Positions 8,493 through 16,660 of a DNA stretch of 64,000 nucleotides are shown here, one piece after another. Every line of letters starts with the position of its first letter. The first letter of the stretch is position 1. A program made the translations under genes and the position numbers. The stretch covers positions 2,294,001 to 2,358,000 of the forward strand of contig NZ_PDJK01000002.1 in assembly GCF_002564045.1 (NCBI RefSeq). Reading direction: 5' to 3'. A model generated the notes under the pieces. That model was given only the letters and a program-made list of their open reading frames with translations, was not told the DNA's origin and did no database searches. The DNA is from Amycolatopsis sulphurea. Its GTDB lineage: Bacteria > Actinomycetota > Actinomycetes > Mycobacteriales > Pseudonocardiaceae.

Positions 8493-9074
8493 ATGGCAGG
8501 CGTGCCAGCGGACGCCGAAGTCGAACCGGGAACGCTCCTGGTCGCCGCCCCCACGATGTTCGACCCGAACTTCAAGCGGACCGTGGTGTTCGTGATCGAT
8601 CATCGTGCCGAGGGCACGCTCGGGGTGGTGCTGAACCGCCCGAGTGACGTCCCGGTGCACGACGTGCTGCCCGGCTGGGGTGGGCACGTCGCCCAGCCGC
8701 AGTCGGTGTTCGTCGGCGGGCCGGTGGAGAAGAAGACCGCGCTGTGCCTGGCCGCGCTGCGGACCGGCGAGACCGCGGCGAGCGTGCCCGGGGTGATCGC
8801 GGTCCGCGGCCCGGTGGCGCTGGTGGACTTGGACACCGACCCGGACGTGCTGGTGCCGAAGGTGCGTGGCGTGCGGGTGTTCGCCGGCTACGCGGGCTGG
8901 GACTCGGGCCAGCTGGCGAGCGAGATCGAACGGGAGGACTGGGTGATCGTGCCCGCCCTGCCCAGCGACATCCTCGCCTCGCCGGACCACGATCTGTGGG
9001 GACAGGTGCTGCGCCGGCAGGGCGTCCCGCTGGCGCTGCTGGCCACCCACCCCGGCGACCTCCAGCGCAACTGA
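8493..9074 (+). CDS. yqgE: YqgE/AlgH family protein
   Basis: A 193-residue member of the UPF0301 (DUF179) family, recognised by PGTLLVAAPTM at the N-terminus, FKRTVVFVIDH, GVVLNRPSD, VFVGGPV and GYAGWDSGQL. The family's biochemical role is not settled; AlgH was linked to alginate control in Pseudomonas, but members are widespread. The M. tuberculosis homologue is Rv0038, which lies just before leuS as here. The frame is open further upstream. The ATG at 8493 is chosen because GGGAGTGGG precedes it and because the length then fits the family. Confidence 0.88.
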   Translation: MAGVPADAEVEPGTLLVAAPTMFDPNFKRTVVFVIDHRAEGTLGVVLNRPSDVPVHDVLPGWGGHVAQPQSVFVGGPVEKKTALCLAALRTGETAASVPGVIAVRGPVALVDLDTDPDVLVPKVRGVRVFAGYAGWDSGQLASEIEREDWVIVPALPSDILASPDHDLWGQVLRRQGVPLALLATHPGDLQRN

Positions 9075-9089
9075 CCTCGTCACAAGGCT

Positions 9090-9106
9090 GTGAAGGGCCC
9101 CTTCAC
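9090..9106. repeat. Dispersed palindromic repeat, copy 1
   Basis: GTGAAGGGCCCCTTCAC lies 15 bases after the yqgE stop and before the convergent SdpI-like gene. The core plus flanks, 24 bases from 9087 to 9110, differs from copy 2 at 29369-29392 at most at the edges. Here it could serve as a two-way terminator. Confidence 0.75.
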
Positions 9107-9121
9107 GGAACTTCGAGGAAC

Positions 9122-9550
9122 TCAGGATCCGTCGGTTTTCGACAGGACGCCGCAGCCGCCGGCACCGCAGGCGCAGCCGCTGCATCCGGCCGGAGCGGCC
9201 GGCGCGGGGGCGGGCACGCTCAGGGCGGCGCGGGCGCCGAGCCGGGCACCGGCGACGACCATCGCCAGCAGGCCGAGCAGGCCGACGACGGCGGCCGCGA
9301 TGAGCCCGGCGGTGGTGGGCATGGCCAGCCCGGCCAGCCCGGCGACGATCGCGACCGCGCCGCCGGCCAGCGTCGGGATGCCGGCCACGCGGTTCGCCAG
9401 CTTGAACGCGGCCTCGCTGCGCAGCGAAGCCGCCGTGCGGACCCCGGTCCCGCCGGCGCGGGTCAGCCGTTCGCGGACGCCGAGGAAGCCACCCCAGCCG
9501 ACGACGGCACCGAGCACGATCGGGACGAGCGCGATTGCGAACACCCGCAA
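9122..9550 (-). CDS. SdpI-like integral membrane protein with Cys-rich tail
   Basis: About 142 residues, with a hydrophobic N-terminal helix (FAIALVPIVLGAVVGWGG), the SdpI-family segment GVRTAASLRSEAAFKLANR, and two more membrane helices. SdpI of Bacillus is an immunity and signalling protein against the SdpC toxin; most actinobacterial members are uncharacterised. The C-terminus carries five cysteines (GCSGCACGAGGCG), unusual for the family and suggestive of metal or redox chemistry. The start is uncertain: TTG at 9550 lies 12 bases after AGGAGG and is preferred. GTG at 9544 is an alternative. No Sdp toxin gene is nearby. Confidence 0.65.
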   Translation of the reverse strand: MRVFAIALVPIVLGAVVGWGGFLGVRERLTRAGGTGVRTAASLRSEAAFKLANRVAGIPTLAGGAVAIVAGLAGLAMPTTAGLIAAAVVGLLGLLAMVVAGARLGARAALSVPAPAPAAPAGCSGCACGAGGCGVLSKTDGS

Positions 9551-9609
9551 AGGATAAGCGTGACCTCCTGGCAACGTGGTGGATACCCTCGTCGGCTGTG
9601 CTGCAGACC

Positions 9610-10770
9610 ATGTCCTCCTCCACGCGTCGCCGGGCGCTGGTCACCGCCGGGTTGCTGGCCGGTGCCCTGCTGACGGCTCCGGCGGCGAGCGCCGCCGAAC
9701 GTCCGATCCGGTTGCTCGGTGAGCAGACCGTGCCGCACAACCTCCAGTTCCAGGGCACCACCGTCGGTGGGCTGTCCTCGATCGACTACGACCCGCGGAC
9801 CGGCGAGTACGCGTTCATCTGCGACGACCGTTCCGCGATCAACCCCGCCCGCTTCTACACCGCGAAGTTCTCCGTCGACCGCCACGGCCTCGGCCCGGTG
9901 ACCTTCACCGGCACCAAGCCGCTGCTGCGCCCGGACGGCACGCCCTACCCGCCGTTGGCGCAGAACGATCCGTCCGCGCCGCAGAACGAGCAGACGATCG
10001 ACCCCGAAGAGCTGCGCGTGGACCCGTGGACCGGGCACTACGTGTGGTCGCAGGAGGGCGACCGGCTGACCGATCCCCCGAACCTGATCCAGCCGTCCAT
10101 CCGGGAAGCCACCCGCGACGGCCGTTACCTGCGGGATCTGCCGCTGCCCGCGAACGAGCGGATGACCCCGGACGCCGGCCCGCGCCGAAACTACGTGCTC
10201 GAAGGGCTCGCCTACACCGGCTTCGGCACGTTGCTGGCCAGCGAGATCGAGGCCCCGCTGCTGCAGGACGGCCCGCCGCCCACGCCGACGTCGGGTGCGC
10301 TTTCGCGGATGACGCTGCAGACCCGCGGCGGCCAGGTGCTCGCGCAATACGCCTATCCGCAGGAAAAGCTGTTCGCCACTCCGGTGCCCGCCAACGGGTT
10401 CGCTGACACGGGGGTGTCCTCGATGCTCGCGGTGGACCAGGCCGACCCGACGAAGTTCCTGATGATGGAGCGTTCCTTCGTGACCGGTGTCGGCAACAAG
10501 GTGCGGGTCTTCGAAGTGGACACGAAGGGCGCCACGAACGTGGTGCACACGCCTTCGCTGGCCACGGCGAAGATCAAGCCGGTCAAGAAGAAGCTGCTGC
10601 TCGACTTGTCCGACTTGCCGGTGTCGAAGGTGGACAACGTGGAGGGGCTGACCTGGGGGCCGCGGCTGCCCGGCGGCGAACGCAGCCTGATCTTCGTGAG
10701 CGACAACAACTTCTCCGCGTCGCAGGTGACTCAGCTCATCGCCGTGGCGGTCCCGTCCGAACGGCTTTGA
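9610..10770 (+). CDS. Secreted esterase-like phytase-family protein
   Basis: A 386-residue protein with an N-terminal signal peptide (STRRRALVTAGLLAGALL then ASA-A), with an RR pair that could direct Tat export. The mature part fits the 'esterase-like activity of phytase' family: GGLSSIDYDPRTGEYAFICDDR, DPEELRVDPWTGHYVWSQE, and DNVEGLTWGPRL near the end. These proteins adopt a propeller fold, and some hydrolyse phosphate esters. The substrate is unknown. The ATG at 9610 is chosen; a GTG at 9598 is possible. No strong ribosome site is visible. Confidence 0.8.
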   Translation: MSSSTRRRALVTAGLLAGALLTAPAASAAERPIRLLGEQTVPHNLQFQGTTVGGLSSIDYDPRTGEYAFICDDRSAINPARFYTAKFSVDRHGLGPVTFTGTKPLLRPDGTPYPPLAQNDPSAPQNEQTIDPEELRVDPWTGHYVWSQEGDRLTDPPNLIQPSIREATRDGRYLRDLPLPANERMTPDAGPRRNYVLEGLAYTGFGTLLASEIEAPLLQDGPPPTPTSGALSRMTLQTRGGQVLAQYAYPQEKLFATPVPANGFADTGVSSMLAVDQADPTKFLMMERSFVTGVGNKVRVFEVDTKGATNVVHTPSLATAKIKPVKKKLLLDLSDLPVSKVDNVEGLTWGPRLPGGERSLIFVSDNNFSASQVTQLIAVAVPSERL

Positions 10771-10791
10771 CCTGGCCGTTAGACTGCACCC

Positions 10792-10830
10792 ATGAACATG
10801 GCTCGGCTGCTCCTTGGCCGGCCGCGCTGA
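10792..10830 (+). CDS. leuL: leuS leader peptide (leucine-rich)
   Basis: A 12-codon frame, MNMARLLLGRPR, with three consecutive Leu codons (CTG CTC CTT), lies 103 bases upstream of leuS. A -10-like TAGACT sits at 10780-10785, seven bases before the ATG, so the transcript probably starts at the ATG itself (leaderless). A long hairpin follows at 10861-10891. This layout is that of a transcription-attenuation leader: slow translation of the Leu codons when charged Leu-tRNA is scarce would favour an alternative fold and read-through into the leucyl-tRNA synthetase gene. The symbol is by analogy only. Confidence 0.7.
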   Translation: MNMARLLLGRPR

Positions 10831-10860
10831 GCTGGTCGAAATGACCCGGCCGGTGCGGCG

Positions 10861-10891
10861 GACCCCTCATGCCCTCGAGGCCTGGGGGGTC
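10861..10891 (+). terminator. Attenuator hairpin upstream of leuS
   Basis: GACCCCTCA (10861-10869) pairs with TGGGGGGTC (10883-10891) allowing G-T pairs. One mismatch and three more pairs lead inward to a CTCGA loop. A T-rich stretch (GAGTTGTTTCT) follows. It ends 41 bases before the leuS ATG, too close to belong to the gene upstream, and fits a leader-peptide-controlled terminator. Confidence 0.65.
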
Positions 10892-10932
10892 GAGTTGTTT
10901 CTGGGAGTGGCTCGACACGGAGGAAGACGGCG

Positions 10933-13815
10933 ATGACAGGGTCCAGTGAGACCGGCACGGCCCAGAGCCGGGCGGGCGAGGAGCACACCCCGCCGTTCCG
11001 CTACACCGCGGAACTGGCCGGGCAGATCGAGCAGCGCTGGCAGGACCACTGGTCCGACCACGGCACCTATCACGCGCCGAACCCGGTCGGGCCGCTCGCC
11101 GAGGACGGCGAACCGGCGGGCTCGGACAAGCTGTTCGTGCAGGACATGTTCCCCTACCCGTCCGGTTCCGGCCTGCACGTCGGGCATCCGCTCGGCTACA
11201 TCGGCACCGACGTGTACGCGCGCTACCACCGGATGATCGGCCGGAACGTGCTGCACACGCTGGGCTACGACGCGTTCGGCCTGCCCGCCGAGCAGTACGC
11301 GGTGCAGACCGGCACGCATCCGCGCGTCACCACCGAGCAGAACATCGCCACCATGCGCCGTCAGCTGCGGCGGCTGGGGCTCGGCCACGACGAGCGTCGC
11401 TCGATCGAGACCATCGACCCGGACTACTACCGCTGGACGCAGTGGATCTTCCTGCAGATCTTCAACTCCTACTACGACGAGGACGCGCGCAAGGCCCGCC
11501 CGATCGGGGAGCTGGAGAAGGCCTACGCGAACGGCGCGCGGGCGACTCCGGACGGCCGGGCGTGGGGCGAGCTGAGCCAGGTCGAGCAGCGCAAGATCAT
11601 CGACGGCCATCGGCTGGTCTACATCTCCGAGGCGCCGGTGAACTGGGCGCCCGGGCTGGGCACCGTGGTGGCCAACGAGGAGGTGACCTCCGACGGCCGC
11701 AGTGATCGCGGGAACTTCCCGGTGTTCCGCAAGAACCTGCGCCAGTGGATGATGCGGATCACCGCCTACGCCGACCGCCTGGTCGACGACCTGGACCTGC
11801 TGGACTGGCCGGAGAAGGTCAAGTCCATGCAGCGCAACTGGGTCGGCCGCTCGCAGGGCGCGCGGGTGTCCTTCCCCGCCGGGGGCGAGAAGATCGAGGT
11901 CTTCACGACCCGGCCGGACACCCTGTTCGGCGCCACCTACATGGTGATCGCGCCGGAGCACCCGCTGGTGGCGAAGCTGACCGCGGCGCAGTGGCCGGGC
12001 GAGCACCCGCAGAGCTGGACCGGCGGCGCGGCGACTCCCGCCGAGGCGATCGCCGCCTACCGCTCCGCCGCGGCCCGCAAGTCCGATCTGGACCGCCAGG
12101 AGAACAAGGAGAAGACCGGCGTCTTCACCGGCACCTACGCGGTGAACCCCGTCAACGGCACCGAGATCCCGGTCTTCGTCGGCGACTACGTGCTGATGGG
12201 CTACGGCACCGGCGCGATCATGGCGGTGCCCGCGCAGGACCAGCGGGACTACGACTTCGCCAAGAAGTTCGAGCTGGACATCATCCGCACCGTCGACCCC
12301 GGCCCGGACTTCGACGGCGAGGCGTTCACCGGCGAGGGCCTGGCGATCAACTCGGCCAACGATTCGGTGAGCCTCGACGGCATGGGCGTCGCCGACGCGA
12401 AGAAGACGATCATCGCCTGGCTGGAGGACCGCGGCGCGGGCGAGGGCACCGTGCAGTACAAGCTGCGCGACTGGCTGTTCGCCCGGCAGCGTTACTGGGG
12501 CGAGCCGTTCCCGATCGTCTACGACGAGAACGGGCTGCCGATCGCGCTGCCCGAGGACCAGCTGCCGGTGGTGCTGCCCGAGGTCGAGGACTACTCGCCG
12601 AAGACCTTCGACCCCGACGACGCCGATTCCGAGCCCTCCCCACCGCTGTCGCGGGCCACCGACTGGGTCGAGGTCACCCTGGACCTCGGCGACGGGCCGA
12701 AGAAGTACCGCCGCGACACCAACGTGATGCCGCAGTGGGCCGGCTCGTGCTGGTACCAGCTGCGCTATGTCGACCCGACGAATCCCGACGTGTTCTGCGC
12801 GCCGGAGAACGAGGCCTACTGGATGGGCCCGCGTCCGGCCGAGCACGGGGTGGACGACCCGGGTGGTGTCGACCTGTACGTCGGCGGCGTCGAGCATGCC
12901 GTGCTGCACCTGCTGTACTCCCGGTTCTGGCACAAGGTGCTGTACGACCTGGGGCACGTGTCGTCGAGGGAGCCGTACCGGCGGCTGTACAACCAGGGTT
13001 ACATCGAGGCGTTCGCCTACACCGATGAGCGCGGCGTGTACGTGGCGGCGGACGAGGTTGTCGAGCGCGACGGCAAGTTCTTCCTGGGTGACCAGCCGGT
13101 CCGCCAGGAATACGGGAAAATGGGCAAGAGCCTGAAGAACGTCGTCACGCCGGACGAGATGTCGCAGGCGTACGGCGCGGACACCTTCCGGCTGTACGAG
13201 ATGTCCATGGGCCCGTTGGACATGTCCCGTCCGTGGGCGACCAAGGACGTGGTCGGTGCGCACCGGTTCCTGCAGCGGTTGTGGCGGCTGCTCGTCGACG
13301 AGCAGTCCGGTGAGCTGCGGGTCAGCGCCGACGAGGCGACCGAGGCGGACCGGAAGCTGTTGCACCGCACCATCGCCGGGGTTCGTGAGGACTACGCGGA
13401 GATGCGGTTCAACACCGCGGGCGCGAAGCTGATCGAGCTGAACAACCACCTGACCAAGGCCTACGGCGCGGCCGCGGCGACCCCGCGGGAGCTGGCCGAA
13501 CCGCTGGTCCTGCTGCTGGCTCCGCTGGCCCCGCACGTCGCCGAGGAGCTGTGGCACCGGCTGGGGCACGTGGACTCGCTGGTGCACGGCCCGTTCCCGG
13601 TGGTCGACGAGAAGTACCTGGCCGACGACGCGGTCGAGTACCCGGTCCAGGTCAACGGCAAGGTCCGTGCCCGCATCACGGTGCCCGCGGACGCGGCGGG
13701 CGAGGCGGTACAGGCCGCCGCGCTGGCCGAGGAGAAGATCGCGGCGCTGGTCGGGGACAAGACTCCGCGCAAGGTGATCGTGGTGCCGGGCCGGCTGGTC
13801 AACATCGTGCTGTAG
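10933..13815 (+). CDS. leuS: Leucyl-tRNA synthetase
   Basis: A 960-residue class Ia synthetase that charges tRNA-Leu in the cytoplasm. The HIGH signature is HVGH at about residues 82-85, in [15 protein letters not shown]. The CP1 editing domain shows [20 protein letters not shown] and [19 protein letters not shown]. The KMSKS loop reads KMGKS near residue 730. The C-terminal anticodon-binding region ends with [12 protein letters not shown]. The length is normal for actinobacteria. The ATG follows GGAGGAAG. It is preceded by a leucine leader peptide and terminator-like hairpin, so it is probably regulated by attenuation. Confidence 0.97.
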   Translation: MTGSSETGTAQSRAGEEHTPPFRYTAELAGQIEQRWQDHWSDHGTYHAPNPVGPLAEDGEPAGSDKLFVQDMFPYPSGSGLHVGHPLGYIGTDVYARYHRMIGRNVLHTLGYDAFGLPAEQYAVQTGTHPRVTTEQNIATMRRQLRRLGLGHDERRSIETIDPDYYRWTQWIFLQIFNSYYDEDARKARPIGELEKAYANGARATPDGRAWGELSQVEQRKIIDGHRLVYISEAPVNWAPGLGTVVANEEVTSDGRSDRGNFPVFRKNLRQWMMRITAYADRLVDDLDLLDWPEKVKSMQRNWVGRSQGARVSFPAGGEKIEVFTTRPDTLFGATYMVIAPEHPLVAKLTAAQWPGEHPQSWTGGAATPAEAIAAYRSAAARKSDLDRQENKEKTGVFTGTYAVNPVNGTEIPVFVGDYVLMGYGTGAIMAVPAQDQRDYDFAKKFELDIIRTVDPGPDFDGEAFTGEGLAINSANDSVSLDGMGVADAKKTIIAWLEDRGAGEGTVQYKLRDWLFARQRYWGEPFPIVYDENGLPIALPEDQLPVVLPEVEDYSPKTFDPDDADSEPSPPLSRATDWVEVTLDLGDGPKKYRRDTNVMPQWAGSCWYQLRYVDPTNPDVFCAPENEAYWMGPRPAEHGVDDPGGVDLYVGGVEHAVLHLLYSRFWHKVLYDLGHVSSREPYRRLYNQGYIEAFAYTDERGVYVAADEVVERDGKFFLGDQPVRQEYGKMGKSLKNVVTPDEMSQAYGADTFRLYEMSMGPLDMSRPWATKDVVGAHRFLQRLWRLLVDEQSGELRVSADEATEADRKLLHRTIAGVREDYAEMRFNTAGAKLIELNNHLTKAYGAAAATPRELAEPLVLLLAPLAPHVAEELWHRLGHVDSLVHGPFPVVDEKYLADDAVEYPVQVNGKVRARITVPADAAGEAVQAAALAEEKIAALVGDKTPRKVIVVPGRLVNIVL

Positions 13816-13822
13816 CAGCGGC

Positions 13823-13851
13823 GGACCGGGATCCCACGCGGGTCCCGGTCC
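13823..13851 (+). terminator. Stem-loop after leuS
   Basis: GGACCGGGA (13823-13831) pairs perfectly with TCCCGGTCC (13843-13851), with an 11-base loop, eight bases after the leuS stop. There is no T-run, which is common in actinobacteria. Confidence 0.6.
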
Positions 13852-13917
13852 GTCCATTGTGGACAGTCGCGGTGAGCTGGTGCATTCCGCCCCCGGCCAC
13901 CGTCGCGGGTCGGTAAT

Positions 13918-14580
13918 GTGCCGTCCGTGCGTAACCGATGGACCACCACGGCCGCCCTCGCCGCGGCGGCCCTGGCCTTGCTTTCCGGCTGTGCGGTGGC
14001 GCCGGCCCCGGCACCGGGGAAACCGGCACCGCGGCTGCCCGCCGATTCGGTGGCGTACGACGAGCTTCCGGTCATCACCACGCGGCCGAAGCTCTTTCCC
14101 GGCGACTGTTCCCAGTTCGACCGGGACCCGCAGCTGACCCAGCGGCTGCAGGGCCGGTCACCGCGCTTCAACTCGTTCGTCAAGGCCTGCGTGCTGCTCC
14201 GCTCGGCAGGCACCCAGGTCGAGATCGGCAGCACCGATCCGGACCGGCGCCTGCCGCAACCGTGGATCGGCTACTGGAAGGCCTATTCCTACGGCCTCTA
14301 CCATTTCCGGCGCATCCTCGTGCTGGACCGCTACTACGCGGTCTCCCAGCTCGATCAGAACGGCTGCCTGGTCGCGGTGAACATCGGCGCCGCGCAGGTC
14401 GTCACGGTCCGGGTCGGTGCGCAGCCACCGGTCACCGGGGGCTACGAGAACATGCCCCGGCCCGGCGACAGCGTCGAGCAGGACCGCCGGATGGCGAACG
14501 CCTTCTGCCCGGACGCGGTGCGGGCCGCCGAGACCTACCTGAACGAGGTCGATCCCGGCGGCGGCTCGCTGGCGAGCTGA
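13918..14580 (+). CDS. Predicted lipoprotein of unknown function
   Basis: A 220-residue protein with a signal peptide ending in a lipobox (ALALLSGC, Cys at about 25), followed by a Pro/Ala-rich linker. It should be anchored to the outer face of the membrane. The mature part has a few spaced cysteines (PGDCSQFD, VKACVLL, QNGCLVAV, NAFCPD), possibly two disulfides, and a central YWKAYSYGLYHFRR segment. I do not recognise a family with confidence; it weakly recalls DUF3558 lipoproteins. The start may be GTG at 13918 or 13927. It is convergent with the ABC exporter operon and the two stops abut. Confidence 0.6.
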   Translation: MPSVRNRWTTTAALAAAALALLSGCAVAPAPAPGKPAPRLPADSVAYDELPVITTRPKLFPGDCSQFDRDPQLTQRLQGRSPRFNSFVKACVLLRSAGTQVEIGSTDPDRRLPQPWIGYWKAYSYGLYHFRRILVLDRYYAVSQLDQNGCLVAVNIGAAQVVTVRVGAQPPVTGGYENMPRPGDSVEQDRRMANAFCPDAVRAAETYLNEVDPGGGSLAS

Positions 14581-15363
14581 TCAGGCGGCTTCCCGCGTGC
14601 CCGCTCGCCAGATGCCCGCCCCGGCCAGTCCCAGCCACAGCAGCAGCGAGGTGACCAGCGCGAGCGGGCCGTGCTTGGCGATGCCGCTCAGCTGCCGGGC
14701 CGGTTCGATCGGGTCGACCCAGCCCGCGTAGTCCTTGCCGGTCTGCAGGAATCCGAACAGCAGCGACACCAGCACATAGGCGGTGATCGCCCCGGCGGTG
14801 TTCGGGATCAGCCAGCCGATGGTGACCGCGAGCAGAGTCATCGCGAACGTGCCGATGGCGACGGCGGCGAGGATCGCGCCGGTCCGGTAGCCGAGCAGGA
14901 ACTCGATGTCGTGTGCTTCGAGCTGGTTGCGGTAGTAAGCGAAGACCAGCAGCACCTGCAGGCCGAAGATCACCAGCCAGCTGCCCATCGCGATGGTGGC
15001 CTGCGCGAGGACGTAGCGCAGCCGCGAAGGCTGGGCCAGCAGCGTTGGCTGCGCGCTGCGGTAGTGCCATTCCGCGGCGATCAGCTTGACCAGCACGACG
15101 TTCATCAGCACCGCGGCCATCCGGATGGTGACGAACACCGGGGTGAGCTGGTGCTCGGTGGTGAGGGAGCGCCCCGAACCGCTGAGGAACAGCAGCGCGG
15201 CCGGCGCCAGTACGAGCGGGCCCGCGATCACCAGGATCTTGTCCGCGACGGTGGCGGTCATCTTGCGCAGCTCGACCGCCAGCAGCGTGCCGAACGACGC
15301 GCGCCGCTGCGCGGCCAGCTGCCAGGACGGCTGCTGCGCGACGGGTGCCTGCACCGGGATCAT
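14581..15363 (-). CDS. ABC transporter permease (ABC-2 type)
   Basis: A 260-residue membrane protein with about six hydrophobic segments, starting MIPVQAPVAQQPSWQL. The ATG overlaps the stop of the ATPase gene by four bases and has GGAGGTGG before it. The layout (soluble N-terminus, then helices such as LVIFGLQVLLVFAYY and GTFAMTLLAVTIGWLIP) is that of ABC-2 family exporters. A longer continuous minus-strand frame reaches 16272, but that part is only another frame of the ATPase gene. The exported substrate cannot be deduced. Confidence 0.82.
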   Translation of the reverse strand: MIPVQAPVAQQPSWQLAAQRRASFGTLLAVELRKMTATVADKILVIAGPLVLAPAALLFLSGSGRSLTTEHQLTPVFVTIRMAAVLMNVVLVKLIAAEWHYRSAQPTLLAQPSRLRYVLAQATIAMGSWLVIFGLQVLLVFAYYRNQLEAHDIEFLLGYRTGAILAAVAIGTFAMTLLAVTIGWLIPNTAGAITAYVLVSLLFGFLQTGKDYAGWVDPIEPARQLSGIAKHGPLALVTSLLLWLGLAGAGIWRAGTREAA

Positions 15364-16235
15364 CGGCCACCTCCGGTGAGCCGGAAGAAGAGTTCTTCCA
15401 GATTCTGTTGTTCCTCGCGCAGTTCCAGTACCTGCACGCGGGCGCCGAACGCGAGGTCGGAGACCTGCCGCAGTGGTGCGGCCACGGACATTCCGTCCGG
15501 GCCGTCCGGGCGTGCCTCCAGCCGGGCCTGGTGCAGCGCGCTGCCCAGCCGGGCGGGGTCGGTGGTGCGGATCAGCGTGCGGGCCGGGCCGGCGAAGCTC
15601 TCCAGCGGGCCGTCCGCGACCACCCGGCCGTGCCCGATCATCACCACCCGGTCCGCGGTTTGGTCCACTTCGGACAGCACGTGGCTGGACAGCAGCACGG
15701 TCCCGCCGCGGGCCGCGTAACCGCGCAGCAGCTGCCGGGTGGCGCGGATCCCGTCCGGGTCGAGCCCGTTGATCGGCTCGTCGAGGATGAGCATCGGCGG
15801 GGCGGTCAGCAGTGCCTGCGCGATGCCGAGCCGCTGCCGCATGCCGAGGCTGTACTTGCCGATCCGCCGGTTCGCCGCGTCGGTGAGGCCGACCTCCGCG
15901 AGCACCTGGTCGACCCTGGCCACGGGCAGCCGCATCAGCTTCGCGGCGTTGCGCAGGTGGTGCCTTCCGGTGCGGCCGGGATGTACCGCCGACGCGTCGA
16001 GCAGGACTCCGGCCACGTGCGCCGGATTGGACCACTGCCCGTACCGGCGCCCGGCGATCGTGGCGCTGCCCGAGGTCGGGGCGGTGAGCCCGCAGATCAT
16101 CCGCAGCGTGGTGGACTTGCCGGCGCCGTTCGGGCCGAGGAACGCGGTGACCGTGCCCGGCTGCAACGCGAACGACACGGTGTCGACCACGCGACGGCCG
16201 CCGTAGACCTTCACCAGCTCCTGGACGTGCAGCAC
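15360..16235 (-). CDS. ABC transporter ATP-binding protein
   Basis: A 291-residue ATPase partnering the downstream permease. Motifs: Walker A GPNGAGKS (about residue 34), Q-loop region, signature YSLGMRQRLGIAQ, Walker B LILDEPINGLDP, and the switch His in LLSSHVLSEV. It belongs to the DrrA/CcmA-type exporter ATPases that act in drug, lipid or peptide export. The two genes form a simple two-gene operon transcribed away from a structured 425-base intergenic region. Confidence 0.92.
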   Translation of the reverse strand: MLHVQELVKVYGGRRVVDTVSFALQPGTVTAFLGPNGAGKSTTLRMICGLTAPTSGSATIAGRRYGQWSNPAHVAGVLLDASAVHPGRTGRHHLRNAAKLMRLPVARVDQVLAEVGLTDAANRRIGKYSLGMRQRLGIAQALLTAPPMLILDEPINGLDPDGIRATRQLLRGYAARGGTVLLSSHVLSEVDQTADRVVMIGHGRVVADGPLESFAGPARTLIRTTDPARLGSALHQARLEARPDGPDGMSVAAPLRQVSDLAFGARVQVLELREEQQNLEELFFRLTGGGR

Positions 16236-16358
16236 TCAGGTTCCCTCCCCGATCCCGTCCGGATCTTGGCACATCCGGGTCTCGGGGCCGGGGCGAACCG
16301 GTGGATTACCGGCCCGGCTGGAGAAAGTTCGCGGCCGGTGGCGCGTTGACCGGGGCGC

Positions 16359-16402
16359 CGCCGGCGCCGATCACTCGGGGGGCTACGTGATCGGCGCCGG
16401 CG
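16359..16402. repeat. 16-bp perfect inverted repeat
   Basis: CGCCGGCGCCGATCAC (16359-16374) is exactly complementary to 16387-16402, with a 12-base loop. There is no T-run on either side. It lies about 125 bases upstream of the ABC ATPase start and could be a large operator or an RNA structure. Confidence 0.6.
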
Positions 16403-16458
16403 ACCCGGTGCCCTTCCCGGTGCGCTTCCGGTCCAGGCAACGTCACCGTCTTGAGATC

Positions 16459-16533
16459 AGTGACGCTTGTCGAGAGTGACGCCCGTTGTCGAAGTGACGC
16501 CTGGGGGATCAGGATCCCCCGATCGAGTGACGG
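16459..16533. repeat. AGTGACGC direct-repeat cluster
   Basis: AGTGACGC occurs at 16459, 16475 and 16493, and AGTGACGG at 16526. The first three are spaced 16 and 18 bases apart within a longer similar unit (AGTGACGC, pyrimidine, then TGTCGA or similar). It lies 130-200 bases upstream of rbsK and may be an operator array. Confidence 0.5.
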
Positions 16534-16660
16534 GCGGGCACTGCTCGCCTGATTGTCGCATCGGACGGCGAGAAAGTTACAAAACTCTTCACTTTTAGAC
16601 AGCAAAGAGTGGCGGACCGGACACTCTGGGCTCGTATCGGCTCATGGCAGAGTGGCGGTC

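Larger units (their letters stand above)
16236..16660. other. Structured intergenic region between ABC exporter and rbsK
   Basis: 425 bases with no credible gene. It holds a 16-base perfect inverted repeat (16359-16402), short direct repeats AGTGACGC (16459-16533), the hairpin GGGGGATCAGGATCCCCC (16503-16520), and an AT-richer patch around 16575-16610. Promoters for both flanking genes must lie here. Confidence 0.6.

Noticed and set aside
10771..10932. T-box riboswitch upstream of leuS
   Set aside because: There is no room for a T-box fold and no T-box consensus. The leader peptide with a Leu run and a terminator explains the region better.
10867..13857. Open frame of nearly 1000 codons on the minus strand opposite leuS
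   Set aside because: It is the mirror of a highly GC-biased gene; no domain is recognisable, composition is Arg/Val/His-rich, and leuS is certain on the plus strand.
14581..16272. Apparent 563-residue ABC fusion protein on the minus strand
   Set aside because: Only the part from 15363 down is the permease. The rest is another frame of the ATPase gene, which overlaps the permease by four bases.
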